Origin: Dermatemys mawii
Taxonomy: Eukaryota > Chordata > Testudines > Dermatemydidae
Assembly: GCA_007922305.1 (NCBI GenBank)
Contig: ML677344.1
Location: 1,083,730-1,147,729, forward strand
DNA length: 64,000 bases
Reading direction: 5' to 3'
The notes beneath the pieces were generated by a model. It searched no databases, was not told the DNA's origin, and saw only the letters and a list, made by a program, of their open reading frames with translations. Of this stretch, positions 22,044 to 33,977 are shown one piece after another (positions within the stretch are counted from its first letter, which is position 1; every line of letters starts with the position of its first letter). The translations under genes and the position numbers were made by a program.

Positions 22044-22254
22044 TGGGGGGAAGGATAGCTCGGTGGTTTGAGCGTTGGCCTGCTAAACCCAGCGTTGGGA
22101 GGTCAGCCCTCGAGGGGGCCCTTTAGGGATCTGGGGCAAAATATCTGTCAGGGAACAGTACTTGATCCTGCTAGTGTAGGTAGGGGACTGGACTCAATGA
22201 CCTTTCAAGGTTCTGCCAGTTCTATGCAAGAGGTATATCTCCATATATTATTTT
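22044..22254 (+). mobile_element. tRNA-derived SINE nested in Harbinger
   Basis: The head (GGATAGCTCGGTGGTTTGAG) looks like the 5' half of a tRNA with a pol III A box TAGCTCGGTGG. The B box region GAGGTCAGCCCTC is degenerate. The tail, with GGACTGGACTCAATGACC, resembles the CR1 3' end, as expected if CR1 mobilised it. It is absent from the Harbinger sister copy near 9648, so it is younger than the host copy. It is not a functional tRNA gene. Confidence 0.8.
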
Positions 22255-22326
22255 AAAGTAGTGTTTCAATGCTATATGTGTACTTAACAATATTGCCTCT
22301 GTTTATAGTTACTTGTGCTTCACCAG

Positions 22327-22620
22327 ATACATCCATGAAAAGAGGAAGCCCCTCCATTCCAGCCAAGTGTCTCTGCCAGATGAGAAAGCACCTAAGATGG
22401 AGCAAGGAAGATATGTTCTGGGAGGTGCTGCAGTACTCTGATGCAGAGAAGACAGAATGCAGGTAGTGGAGGGAAAGCGACAAACAGGCAAGAAAAGAAA
22501 ATGAAGCATACACTAGGGTTGCAATGGAGAGGCTGATAAGTTTTGGAATGGCAAATCATTATACTGCAGTCCCTCCTGATGCTCCAGACTGAGCGGATGG
22601 GTTCCCGCCCTCCCCTTCAG
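22327..22620 (+). pseudogene. Harbinger ORF1 (Myb-like) exon 2 remnant, copy 2
   Basis: The frame holds the SKEDMFWEVLQYSDAEK segment typical of the C-terminal part of Harbinger ORF1 proteins. A TAG follows TECR at about 22468, and later sequence is frame-shifted. Equivalent exons are at 35355, 44069 and 63687. Confidence 0.65.
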
Positions 22621-22756
22621 CACATTCAGAACTCTTTCCCGTGTCCTCCCTAAACTACACTCGCACATTCCTTTCCGATTTCTGGGATTTCTCAATTTAC
22701 CGTTCACTCCACCTCCACAGACACCTGTTGAAATGAAAGCCAGACTTATGCTCAGC

Positions 22757-22784
22757 TGTGTGTATGTGTGTGTGTGTGTGTGTG
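22757..22784. repeat. (TG)n microsatellite
   Basis: About 14 TG units with one TA interruption lie within the Harbinger copy. Confidence 0.95.
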
Positions 22785-23265
22785 CATAGTTTTCTGGGGT
22801 TTTTGGCAATAAAAGCGACGTTATTTGAATAATGAGCACTCTTTATTTGTTTTCATGGAAGTTATGATAGCACAAGGGAGCAGCAAACAAGCAAGCAGTT
22901 TTATCATTTCCTTACATTGAACCCTGGGCCTGAACAATCACAATTGCTTCCTACCCTATCAAAACTGGACTTAATTATGCATTACAATCCCATGCATAGC
23001 AATAAACATTACTCGTTCTCATTTTCAAAGTGTTCCCGCAAAGTGTTCCTGATTCGAATTGCCCCCCCATTGTGCCCTCTAATAGCCTTGATATCTGGCT
23101 GCTCACAATCAGCAGTCACATGTTCTGTGTAAGCAGTGCACTACTAAGCACACTTTTCACCCTTACCTTCACAAGTATTATACAAAGTGCAACACATGGC
23201 TACAAGCATGGGAATATTTTCGTCATTGAGGTCTAACCTGTGAAAGAGGCATCACCAACGTACCT

Positions 23266-23995
23266 TTAATTTGCCAAATGCTCATACAGCATCATCCTGC
23301 TCCTATGCAGCGTATTGTTGAAACTGTCCTTAGTGCTATCCAGGTTTCCCATGTATGGCTTCATGAGTCCTGGCATTGAGGGGTATGGCAGGTCTTCCAG
23401 GATCATTATGGGCATTTCAACATCCCTTGTGGACATCTTCTGGTCTGGAATGAAAGTCCCTGCTTTCAGCTTTCTATAAAGGCCGATGTTCCTAAAGATT
23501 AATGCAGCATGCACTTTTCTGAACCATCCTGCACCAATGTCAATGAAACACTCACAGTGATCCTTGAGACCATAAAGAAGTACCTCTTCTGAATGATATA
23601 TTCCATCACTAGGCATCCAATGCAAAAATTGAATATGTGTGCTATCTATCGCCCCTCCACAGTTGGGGAAACCCATTTCTGAAAAGCCATCCACAATGTT
23701 ACGCATGTTGTCAAGAGTTATGGTCTTGTGCAGCAGGGTGGGATTAATGGCCCTACACACTTCCATTAAGGCAGCCCCAAGGGTCGACTTCCCAACGATA
23801 AACTGATTTGCGAATGACCCATAGCTCTTCGGAGTCACCTGCAGGTAAAGATGGTGGACTGAGCAGGAAACAAAGGATGTTGAAAAATGCTGCTAACTGG
23901 AGATAGAAGCAATGGAATGCTAGGATGGAAATAAATGCATCATGGGACATTGGGCCCAGAGCCATGATGGGCTGTGATCCGCTCTGCCTTCCCAT
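23266..23995 (-). pseudogene. Harbinger transposase pseudogene (copy 2)
   Basis: The longest frame, 190 codons at 23266-23838, reads through FANQFIVGKS (helix-turn-helix), MGFPNCGGAIDSTHI (first catalytic Asp region of the DDE_Tnp_4 nuclease), ECFIDIGAGW, and MPIMILEDLPYP, where the second catalytic motif GD has become ED. It stops before the third acidic motif. The N-terminal part continues in another frame to 23995. It is inactive by truncation, frameshift and the changed second motif. Confidence 0.8.
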
Positions 23996-25833
23996 AATGG
24001 CTATGTGTATAAGATGGAGAGCTGAGCTGTGTGATAGCTACCCACAGTGCATTGCTCTCACTGTTGCTGCAACCGCCCCATGTGTGGACGTGCTATGCCG
24101 AAAGAGAAAGACAGTGTGAACGTTCAGCAATGATTTTCTTTAAAAGCTTTTTAGTCACTGATCAAACTGTCAGCAAAATAAAATAATAAAAAAAAAATCT
24201 GCCAGTGTACACATAGCCTTAATGCAATTAATCCAGGCTAGAGAGTCCATGATGTAGTGAGTTTCCCATTCACCTAGTTACTGAAAATCTGAGATTGGGG
24301 AAAAAAACACCTTTGCCAAGACATGTGCTGGGGGAAAGATCCCAGCTAGAACATCAGGGAAAAGTCTTGGGTGTCATTGATAGCAGCTCCATGGAAACAC
24401 CTGCTCAATTGCAGAAGTGGCCACAACAAAGACAAGGTTCAGATGCCTAAGGAATGGGATGGAGAATATCCTGCTCGGAGATGCGCTCAGATGTGGTCAC
24501 CCAGTCTCTGTAAAGGATCTAGCAGATAGAAAGGGGATTTCCCAGACAGGCTACGAGAATGGGCAGGTTGGCGTATGCGGACAGACTGAAACATCTGGGA
24601 CTGTTTAGTTTAGAGAAGAGACAAAAAAGGAGGCATAGATAGAGGAGAACAAACTATGGTTAAAAACCCGGTTCAGTAGCAAAGTGAAGACATTAGTTAA
24701 GGGGGAACAAGCCACATATAGCTAATGGGAAAAAGGGAAAATATATAGCAAGCAATAGAAATGGGAAATTATGAAAATTGATACGGGACATTACAGACAG
24801 GGGGAAATTCATGCTTTGTAGGGCTAAGGATAACAAAAAGGTGGCTATTAAGTGTATTAAGAACAAAAGAAATCCTAGAAAACCTAGAAAAGGTATAGGC
24901 CAATTCCTAGAGGAAGAAAGGAAACTTGTTAATATTGCAGAAAAGGTAGATGTGTTCAAGAAATAGTTTTGTTGTGCATTTGGAAAGAAGCAGTATGAGG
25001 TACTTATATCATGTGGTGATGATACACTTTCCAGTCCATTAGAAGTCAAGGAGAATGTTAAACAGCATCTAGAGTAGAACCTCAAAGTTACAAACACCAG
25101 AGTTATGAACTGACCAATCACCGAACATATCATTCCGAACCGGAAGTAGGCAGTCAGACAGCAACAAATCCCCTTGCCCAAGGCAAATACAGGACAGTTC
25201 CACATTAAATGAAAACTATTAAAAAAATAAAGGGAAAGTTTTTTAAAAAAAGATTTCACAAGATTAAGAAACAATGGAAAAACCGATATGGGATAAGTTA
25301 GAAAAAAAGTCTAGGAGTATAATTAATGCCAGTCAGCAACATGGTTTATGGAAACAGGTCTTGTCAAATAAATTCAATTTCATCCTTTAATGAGAGTACA
25401 CGTTTGGTTAATCAAGGGAACCAAGCAGGTGCAACAGACTTCAATTTCGCTGAGTCATTTGATTTAGTAGGGGAAAGCATTCAGTTATAAAATAAAGGAT
25501 ACACAATGTCAGTAGAGCATATGTTAAATGGAGTAAAAACTGGCTAACCAACAGATCTCAGAAAGCAGTTGTGAATGGACATTGTCAGCAAATGGGGGTT
25601 CTGTGGGGATCAGTTTTAGGCCAGATGCAATTCAGTATTTTTATCAAGATCTGGAAGCAAATAGAAAATCATTGCAGGTAAAATCTGCAGACGACCCAAA
25701 GATAGGCAGAGTGGTTACAATGAGGCGGAAAGTGCAGACATACCAATTGATCTGAAGCATTTGATGAGCTGGGCCCTTGCAAACAAGCTATTTTAAGACA
25801 GTCAAATGCAAAGTGATCTTCTCTGAACAGGGA

Positions 25834-26176
25834 AGAAAACAAGGAATACTTGTGGCACCTTAGAGCAGTGGTCGTCAGACTGGGGTTCCCCCCCACCAGG
25901 GGTGCGCGAGATCACCCTCGGGGGTGCACAAGACCCTGGGCGCTGCCGCCAATCCCACCCGGGAGACCACTGAACTCCCAGGTGGGTTATTTTAGTACCG
26001 CCGAATTGCCGCCGCGGAAAGCAGAAGCTTTAACTTTCCACGGTGGCATTTTGGCGGACATACCCCCGGGGAGCCACGCAACCTTTTCTCGGCAAGAAGG
26101 GGCCGCCAAGGGAAAAGTATGAAGACCCCTGCCATAGAGACTCTAACCAATTTATTTCAGCATAAGATTTCGTGGG
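25834..26176. mobile_element. Penelope-like element tail carrying a nested hAT
   Basis: The outer parts (25834-25865 and 26132-26176) contain the TTGTGGCACCTTAGAG and TTTATTTCAGCATAAG motifs seen at the ends of the Penelope-like element at 55427-57000. Flanks CTCTGAACAGGGA (25821-25833) and CTCTGAACAGAGA (26177-26189) are a 13-bp target duplication with one mismatch. Confidence 0.75.
25866..26131. mobile_element. Non-autonomous hAT element inside the Penelope tail
   Basis: The ends CAGTGGTC and GACCCCTG are hAT-type termini. The 8-bp flanks ccttagag (25858-25865) and ccatagag (26132-26139) differ by one base. GC content is much higher than in the surrounding LINE. It has no transposase. Confidence 0.8.
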
Positions 26177-26784
26177 CTCTGAACAGAGAATGCAGCACCT
26201 AATCCCGGGCTAGGACACTGTATTGTGGCACACAGGGACCCTGAAAAGGTGGACAATGAACACTTTGTAAGCTTCCAGTTCAATGCTGTGTCTAAAAGGG
26301 CTGATGCATGAACAGGGGAGTGATGAGTTAGAGCACAGGAAGGATTTTATCTCTGCACATGGCATTGATGAAACCCACTGTGTCCAGCTCTGGGGTCCAC
26401 ATTTCAAAAAGGATGTTGAAAAATTGGAGAGGGTGCAGAAAACCCCCCACAAAATAATTGGAGGCTGGAGAAATGCCTGACAGAGTGAGAGAGATTTAAA
26501 GAGCTTCATCTATTTATCTCATTATAAAGACAATCAAGCAAAGACTTCCACAGAGAGAAAACCCTGGGTACTAACAGGCTCTGTAATCTAGTTTAGAAAA
26601 GCAGAGTAAGACCCACTGGCTGGAAGCTGAAGCCGGAGAAATTCCAGTCGGAAACAAGTGCCAAATGATTATCACTCAGGGTGATTAATTGTTGGAACAA
26701 ACTGCAAAGGGAAGTGATGGATTCTTCAGCTCCCCATGTCTGCATATACAGACTGGATGCTTTTCTGGAAGATCTGCTTGAGGA

Positions 26785-26990
26785 CTTGTCTGCACTTAAA
26801 ACACTACAGCAGCGCTGCAAAGTGCATAAGTGTAGACACTACTTACAGTGAGGGGAGGGGTTCTCCTGTCAGTGTAGGTAATACACCTTCCAAGAAGTGG
26901 TAGTGAGAAGGATGGAAGAATTATTCCGTCGACCTAATGGTGTTTATACCAGGATTAGGTTGATATAGTGACATCACTCAGGGGTGTAGA
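26785..26990. mobile_element. Non-autonomous DNA transposon (MITE), copy 3
   Basis: This is paralogous to 1598-1795 and 13546-13740, with GACTTGTCTGCACTTAAAAC at the left and a TTTATACCAGG right end. Confidence 0.6.
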
Positions 26991-27545
26991 CGTAGTTCAG
27001 CACTGGTGAGGTCTCAACTGGAGTGGTGTGTGCAGTTTTGGTCACCGCTGTATAGAAAGGATGTAGAGAAGCTGGAAAGGATCCAGAGGTGAGGAACGAA
27101 GATGATCCAAGGGATGGAATGCAAACCATACCAGTAGAGGCTGAAGGAACTGGGTATGTTTAGTTTGGAAAAGAGGAGATCAAGGAAGGACATGATAGTG
27201 GCCTTCAAGTATTTGAAAAGCTGCCATAAAAAAGATGGAGAAAATTTGTTCCCTCCTGAAACAGAGATCAGGACAAAAGACAATGGGTTCAAACTACAGC
27301 AGAGCAGATTTAGATTAAATCTCAGGAAAAACTCCCTGATTGTAAGAACAGCAGGACAATGGAACAGTCGCCTAGGCAGGTTGTGGAAGCTCCTTCACTG
27401 GAGGTTTTCCAAAGGAGGCTGGAGTCATCTGCCCTGGATGGTTTAGACACAAGAAACCCTGTATCTTGGCAGCGGTTAGACTATCTGACCGTTGTAGGTC
27501 CCATCTCACCCTGTGGTTCTATGATTCTACCATGTAAAATCCTAG
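26991..27545 (+). mobile_element. CR1 LINE 3' end (copy 3)
   Basis: The plus strand carries ELGMFSLEKRRSRKDM and NSLIVRTAGQWN-type motifs of the CR1 C-terminus and ends in a GATTCTA tail at about 27520. Confidence 0.75.
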
Positions 27546-27700
27546 TGTAGACCAGGTCTTAGTCAAACTCAAGTTTTGGAAACCAATACAGGGTAACCGG
27601 ATGAAATTTAATGGCTTGTGTTATACAGAAGGTCAGACAGGATGATCTAATTGTCCCTTCTGATCTTAAACCCTATGAATCTATTGATAAAGAAAGTAGG
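27546..27700 (+). repeat. CR1/SINE tail-like repeat (copy 3)
   Basis: This contains GTCAGACAGGATGATCTAAT then CCCTATGAATCTATTGATAA, as in the other units. Confidence 0.5.
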
Positions 27701-28400
27701 TTTGGCATTTATATTTATTGTGTCTCATAGCACACGAACAAGGGAACATTCAATTACATTGAAAGTCTAAATATATAACATTGAGAAAGGAACATTGTTT
27801 ACATAATCCATATTTGGCCTGTGGAACTCCTTGCCCCAGACATTTTTGGAGGAAAGAGCATAGCTGAATGGGATTCACAACAGATTGGCCATTGTTGATG
27901 GTGCTGTTGACACCAAAGTCAGCTAACGCTGTCTGACACCTTCAATTAGGAGACCTCATTTTCAGGGGCTTATAAGTTTGCCAAACTTTAACTGTTTGGA
28001 TTGAAATTTCCCACATTGGGTTTCTGCTTCTAGCTTAATTGTTTTTGAAAGTTTCAGGCATAATCGTTCATCTGACTTCTCGAGTGAAGCCAGGAGAAAA
28101 GATGTCTTGCCCATGTTGAAAAATTCATATAATTATTCCAGTGAGGAGCCTTAGTAACTCCATGCTTTCTATCTAAAACTCAGGTGAGAGCCCTTCCTCC
28201 CTTCCCCCAGTAACAGCCAGAGCCCTGAAATGCAAGAGACTCTGGGCATTAATTCACACACAGCTGGCTCCTGAGGTCTTTACTCAATTCTTACTCCAAG
28301 GGAAGATTTGCTTCGGTGGAGTCTGAGAACCTATGGGTCACAGCCTGAGAATTTGGCCCTGTATTCTACATCTATGAAAACCTTTCATCCTAAAGTATCC
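27701..28400. other. Duplicated unit sequence without gene
   Basis: No gene is seen. It corresponds to 14546-15250. The equivalent sequence is deleted in the next two units. Confidence 0.55.
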
Positions 28401-28633
28401 CCTGTGCCACTGAAATTCAGCCACCTTGGGGCAGGAGCCCCTCAGCCAGGGGCAGAGCAAAGGGGACATTTTGACTGGTGATATTGGAGCAAACTCATCC
28501 CTAGTGGCAAGGGCCCCAGCATGTTTAATGGCTGCTCAGAGCAGTAAGGACTACAGACCTATTCTCTATCCCATCACACCTACACTGCATTGGGTTTGTT
28601 GAGCAAGCGAGCTCCTCATCTAGAGATGTGTAC

Positions 28634-28761
28634 CTGCGAATTTTGAGAAAGATGTGTCTTCTCTGGGAATCCCCATCAGGCAGCTGTGTCCCACACTGTG
28701 TCAATCCAGCATCTGTAGCAGCATCCCACGCTGACAGGCAACACAGCACTATTTATAATAT
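28634..28761 (-). promoter_or_regulatory. Candidate promoter and first exon of OR-2
   Basis: On the minus strand a TATTATAAA motif (28752-28761; the leading T of the longer version is changed here) lies 118 nt before CGCAG|GTACA, with the exon end at 28634. The donor keeps GT but differs in the preceding base from the other four copies. Splicing to 21429 would give a 7.2 kb intron. Confidence 0.3.
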
Positions 28762-29199
28762 GTTTGTGTACAGTCCCAGAGGGGTTCACTCAGCCTCTGG
28801 GGAAGAAGCGGCATCTGGATGCAAACAGGCTGGACATTGGAAACCCTCTAGCCAATGTCTCTCTTTCAATGTCTGCGCTTCTGTGTTTTTTATCCAGCTT
28901 TAGGAGTAAACAGTAATTAAGGGACCTTCCCAAAGGGAGATGAGAACTCTGGGGTTCTTCACTGAGTCAGAGAGGAATTGGTTGCTCTGTGTATTTGTGT
29001 ATATTTAAAAAGTAGAGTTGATTAGTAAGAAAACTAGAAATAATACCCAGCTCTCGATACTGTCTGATACCATATAACTGGCCAGTGTTAATGGGTAGAT
29101 AGTAGACAGAGAGATCTGGAGAAAGGTGACCGAGGGAAGATACGAATACTTTCTACAGGCACACGGGGCTGTCGCTAACGGATCAGAGATCAGTAATTC

Positions 29200-29425
29200 T
29201 CATCAGTAATGATCATCACACTGTGTAGCACCTTTCATTGAAGGATCTTCAAAACACCTAGTAAAGGAAAGTCACTATGAACATATCTCCATTATACTGA
29301 TAGGTAAACTGAGGCAAAGGGAAACGTGACTTGGTGAAGGTTACACAGAGAATGACGGACAGAACCCAGGAGTCCTGATTTTCCTGCTGTAACCACAGTC
29401 TCTCCATTAGTAACTGAGTGCATGA
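29200..29425 (+). mobile_element. MIR-type SINE fragment (copy 2)
   Basis: This shows AAACTGAGGCAAAGGGAAA and a following GAAGGTTACACAGAGAATGA, paralogous to 4222-4445. Confidence 0.7.
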
Positions 29426-29474
29426 AAAGAAGGGAATGGACTCATGGTGTAGCAGGGCTTGCTTGTTAGGTGGG

Positions 29475-30659
29475 TGTGATGGATTTGCCGAGGATGCTTG
29501 AGGAATGGGGGTACTGCTGAGCCCTCTGGCATCCCAACCTGGGCTCCCTCTCACGCTGTGAGGCTGTGACAAGCTGCAATCTTCTCCAGGTTTTGCACTT
29601 CCACAGCCAGACACAGCCAGGGATGCGCACAGTTGTGGTTACTTGAATGTTTTCACTGGGCACTCAGGAACGAACAACAGAGATTCCAGCCAAATCTACC
29701 CCACTCCAGCTCCCCAGCCTAGGACCCCAGAGCTGTACCGTCTTACCCTGATCAGAAGTCCGGTGAATGTAAATTTATTACCCAGTCGGCCCCCCTTCAA
29801 TGCACAGAGGACAATGAACCAGCCTCTGTTCATGAGCAGATTTCCCTTTTGCATTTCAAACAACACACTGTATTAGGTAAAAAAATATAAAACCTATTTA
29901 TTAACTACAGAAGGATAGATTTTAAGTGATTATAACTAATAAGTGTTACACTAGACAGGGTTTGAATCAAGCAGTATTTCACCCTGGTGGTATAAACAGT
30001 TCACCAGTCTTCCATACAGGGGCCGGGATTTCTCCTCTCCAGCCTGGGGCCAGCTCCCCAGTCGAAATCTTTTCCCTCTAGCTGTATTTTGAGGTGTTGT
30101 GCTGTGGGAGGAGTGAGGCCAAGTGATGATGTCACTTCCCCTTTTATAGTTTCTGCCTGGTGTAGGGAACTTCATTGTCCCAAACGAAGTCCCCAGAACC
30201 ATTAGTGGGAAAGTACAAGCACAGGATGGAGTCCAGTGTCACATGAGCTGGTCACATGTTCTTGAATCCTTCAATGAGTCATAGCAGAGGCCATGACCCA
30301 TATTCTGGCTCGAATGTCTACAGGAAAGTCCATCAGGTGGGGATAAGCTTCTGCCCCGGCCCATTGTGCTCATTGACGGGCCATCAACATAAATAGTCCG
30401 TTCACAGTGTGCTGGTTCAACTGCACGTAAACTACCTTGTGGGAGTTACCAAAGGAATAAGCACATTTGACATACAAGTACATAGTCAGTATTCATAATT
30501 TCAGATACCAAAATGAGACATGCGTGCAAATAGGAGAATCATATTCAGCAAACCCTAGCTTTTCCATTGACACCTCACATGACATGGTTTGTATAAGATT
30601 TCTGGCAACTATATAACAGTGGTGAATATGGGGGTGCCAGAGAGTTGCTTTGGGGAACA
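29475..30659 (-). mobile_element. LTR, family C, most complete copy
   Basis: This is about 1.18 kb of continuous LTR sequence whose left part matches 4496-5280 and right part matches 6090-6500. It includes an AATAAA signal in the complement near 29900 and a TATAAAAGGGG promoter near 30142. Its U3 edge runs straight into LTR A, so the exact boundary is approximate. Confidence 0.65.
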
Positions 30660-31798
30660 GCCTGGAAGTTGTTGGAACTGCTGTGCCCCCAAACCATTCA
30701 GCTGGGTTGGCCTCTCCCCTTGCTCTGCGGGTGACACACAGCCAGCCCCTCACGACAGCAGGTGGCACCACATCCCTAATTGAGTTACCTGAGTGCTTTA
30801 CCTGAGCCACTCATGGACCAACAATGGGGGCATCAGAGAATTTCCCGGCTCCCCAGCCTGGCACCCCACTGGAGTATAAGACCAAAGTTAGACCATCTTG
30901 CACTGCAGTGGGATGTGTACAGCGTGAACTCATTAATTAGTCTTCTCCCTTCTCTATGGGGGGAGGGGGAAGATCAGCACCAGCCTTTGTTAACAGAGCT
31001 AAGATTCCCAAACGCTTCACTCAAAAATACACTGCTTAAGATAAACCATAAGTCAGGTTTATTAACTACAGAGGGGTAGATGTTAAGTGATTATAAGGGA
31101 TCACAAAAGATCAAAGCAGGTTACTTAGGAAATCAGACAAACCTGCAGTCTAGGACTGACACACACTAGATAGAATTGGAATAATCAATATCTCACCCTG
31201 ACTCATGATACTAGGAGGTTTACAGAGTCTTAGGACACAGGCTACATCTGCTTTGCAGCTTGGTTTCCCCTCCCTCATTCCATGACCTTCGTCTTCCAGA
31301 GCTTCTTGCGGGTGTTGAGTTGTGAGGGTGTGAAGACAAGTGATGACGTCACTCCCCATCATATATAACTTCTTCCAGCTTCCTGGAAAGTCTATGTATG
31401 TGACATGTTGGGGCGGGGGTCTGCCCCCTTTGGCCAAACATTCTCCGTTGTCTCCATACTGCCTCTGAAGAGGGTTCCTTATATAGAGTTCCTGTGCTAG
31501 TGGATTCTTCTCTCGATCGTTGTTGACAACAGCAATTAACACTGTCTGGCTACTCCACTGACATACCTGAAAGGCTGGTTTTGGGTGTTTCCAGACTCAC
31601 ATCACACTTTAGTAACTCATAGGTAGCAAGATTTCATAGCATCACATACAATGAGAGCACATACAACCCAAGGGGATATCAATGTTTAGCAGATCAAGAC
31701 TTTTGGAATGATACCTCACAGGGCGTACTTTGTACAAAACATACCATAATTACCTCACCATGGTAAATATGGGGTGCTTTGGGGTGCAGAGTGTCACA
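30660..31798 (-). mobile_element. Solo LTR, family A (copy 3)
   Basis: The minus-strand start TGTGACACTCTGCACC lies at 31798. The complement holds TATATATGATGGGG (promoter, near 31360) and an AATAAA signal near 31060. It lacks its last ~15 bases where it meets LTR C, suggesting recombination between LTRs. Confidence 0.75.
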
Positions 31799-31877
31799 AG
31801 GATGATCCAGAGAGTGACAGGGGGTGGGGAGGAGAGGAGCGAGTGAGAGGTGGGGCCTTGAGCGGAAGAGGCAGAGC

Positions 31878-33720
31878 CATAGGCCCCGAATCCAGGAGTG
31901 CTCGGGGCCTGGAGCACCCAGGGAAAAAATTAGCTCTTGCCAGGAAGATCAGCTTTGGGCAGCTGCCAATCAGCTATTTAGCATGGGCACCAGCCCTCAT
32001 CAGCTCTTTGGCTGGCTGTGGCCAATCGGCTGTTTCGTGCGATGTCCTCACCTATCAGCTGTTTCCCCTGCTGCTGCTGAGGCTCACAGCGGGCTGCCAC
32101 GGCAGGCAGGTGTGAGTCCTTTTAATTTTCAGGGAGGAGGGAGCTGGGCTAGAGGAACAAACAGCCAGGGCATGGCAGCTTCTGGGCTTGCTAGGGAGGG
32201 GTGGGAAGCTTCTCAGCAGGGGGCTGGGGGGAGATGGGCGAGCAGCTTCTCAGCTGGCTCTGGAGGCTACTGAGGGGAGTACGGGTCGGGGGGTTTCTCG
32301 AGGACCGAGTCAGCCATTCTCAGCCCCCCTTGGTGTCTCCCCAGGACCTGTGCCCCCCTCCAGCCAGGAGAATCTAGCTGAAGGCCTCCTTAGTGCTGGG
32401 TACGGGACAATGTGTGATAAGTTAACTTGGCCTGAGACCAGAAGCTCGCCCCCTCTCAATGGTCTCTCCCGGGTGCACCCGGCCACGGCCAAAGCTGAGA
32501 GGGGCTTCACTGCAGCCCCAGCCCCAGGTGCAAATGAGCAGCCTCCCCCGGCGTGTACCCTGCCTGTGACCAGATCCCTCCAATACAGGCTCTGGGAGCT
32601 CCCAACCCCTACGGCTCTGACCCAGGTCTCGGGGCTCCACATCCCTTCCCCCGTGTGTGGAGGGACAGGAGGGGGCAACACAACACCAGGACTTCTAGAC
32701 ACATCCTACCCGCAGGCTCTTCTCCATGGCTGGCTCTCATGTATAGTAAATCTTGCACAGCTAAAGCTGTATCTTCTCCCACACCATACCCAGATCAAGC
32801 GTGAGGGGCTTTTCCTCCCAGAGAGGAAGTTTATCTCCCCTTCTCTCCCAGATCAGCGTCCCCTCCTCCCTGTGTCAGGAAGGACTGATTCCCTTCCCCT
32901 GGATCCACACTCTCCTCGAGCTCCTGGGGAATTCCTTCCCTTGCATCCACCCCCCTGTATCAACTTAAAGTCAGGAGATGCTGCCTTGATTCACCTTGAG
33001 ATACCTGAGCTCAGCTTGCTTCAGGGTGCTGGGCTGCTGCAGCCCGGTGGAGGAAGTAACCCCCACACCTGTTGCCTTTGACCATGGACCCGCCAGGGGC
33101 TCCCCTCCCTCAAAAGTTTTAGAGTGTGTGAGCAGGGATGGATTAACTTTTCGTATGCTCTGCGCCAAACATATCTGTCAGCCCTCATGGGGGTAATGGA
33201 GAATGGTGCAGTGAGGGGAGTTGTTGNNNNNNNNNNNNNNNNNNNNNNNNNNNNNNNNNNNNNNNNNNNNNNNNNNNNNNNNNNNNNNNNNNNNNNNNNN
33301 NNNNNNNNNNNNNNNNNNNNNNNNNNNNNNNNNNNNNNNNNNNNNNNNNNNNNNNNNNNNNNNNNNNNNNNNNNNNNNNNNNNNNNNNNNNNNNNNNNNN
33401 NNNNNNNNNNNNNNNNNNNNNNNNNNNNNNNNNNNNNNNNNNNNNNNNNNNNNNNNNNNNNNNNNNNNNNNNNNNNNNNNNNNNNNNNNNNNNNNNNNNN
33501 NNNNNNNNNNNNNNNNNNNNNNNNNNNNNNNNNNNNNNNNNNNNNNNNNNNNNNNNNNNNNNNNNNNNNNNNNNNNNNNNNNNNNNNNNNNNNNNNNNNN
33601 NNNNNNNNNNNNNNNNNNNNNNNNNNGGGGGCAGGAAGAGGTGGAGTGGAAGGGGGCTTTGGGAACAAGCAAGAGCCAGGATGGGGCACCAACTGGCAAA
33701 AACAAAATTCAGCACCTATG
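31878..33720. mobile_element. GC-rich hAT-type transposon (copy 2) with assembly gap
   Basis: It begins CATAGGCCCC and ends CAGCACCTATG. It is flanked by perfect 8-bp copies of ggcagagc (31870-31877 and 33721-33728), the hAT signature. The OR-5 unit near 60459 shows one unduplicated copy of the target. A 400-base run of N lies inside. The 297-codon plus-strand frame at 32188-33081 is low-complexity and not conserved in copies 1 and 3, so I do not call it a gene. Confidence 0.8.
33227..33626. other. Assembly gap of 400 N
   Basis: Exactly 400 unknown bases. The paralogous element at 40521-42425 has about 504 bp between the matching flanks (41827 and 42332), so the round gap size is probably not the true length. 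Confidence 0.98.
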
Positions 33721-33977
33721 GGCAGAGCAGGGGCAGAACCTGGGGGAAGAGGCAGGGAAGAGGGGAAGGCCTCAGGCTTCAAGTTACCAAAAGTTAGAAA
33801 TGTGGCAACCCCATGAGTTGTGTATAGACAGATTCCCCATTTAGTCATGCTGACACAGCACCGTAATACCAGGAAAATGTTTAATGTCTCTTTGGCCAGT
33901 CAGTGATTCAGGGAAGAGGGCCCAGAAACATGTCACCAGTCAGCTCAGTCTGAGAACCAGAGCACCAGAAAAAAACT

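Larger units (their letters stand above)
21701..24218. mobile_element. PIF/Harbinger DNA transposon (copy 2)
   Basis: The left end GGCCTTGTCTACATTGCCA follows cta, and the right end (CAGTGTACACATAGCC) precedes tta. ORF1 exon 2 remains on the plus strand (22327-22620) and a transposase pseudogene on the minus strand (23266-23995). A tRNA-derived SINE is nested at 22044-22254 and a TG microsatellite lies at 22757-22784. Confidence 0.85.
24219..26784 (+). mobile_element. Degraded CR1-type LINE (unit 3)
   Basis: This is collinear with the unit 2 LINE: basic segment near 24780-24966 (KDNKKVAIKCIKNKR), RT remnant near 25610-25720 and [17 protein letters not shown] at about 26391-26440. It is interrupted at 25834-26176 by a Penelope tail. 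No intact frame remains. Confidence 0.65.

Noticed and set aside
22044..22120. A possible functional tRNA gene
   Set aside because: The A box is good but the B box is degenerate, and it continues into a CR1-like tail; it is the head of a SINE.
32188..33081. 297-codon plus-strand frame in the GC-rich block
   Set aside because: It is low-complexity, lies inside a hAT element with a target duplication, and the frame is not kept in the two paralogous copies.
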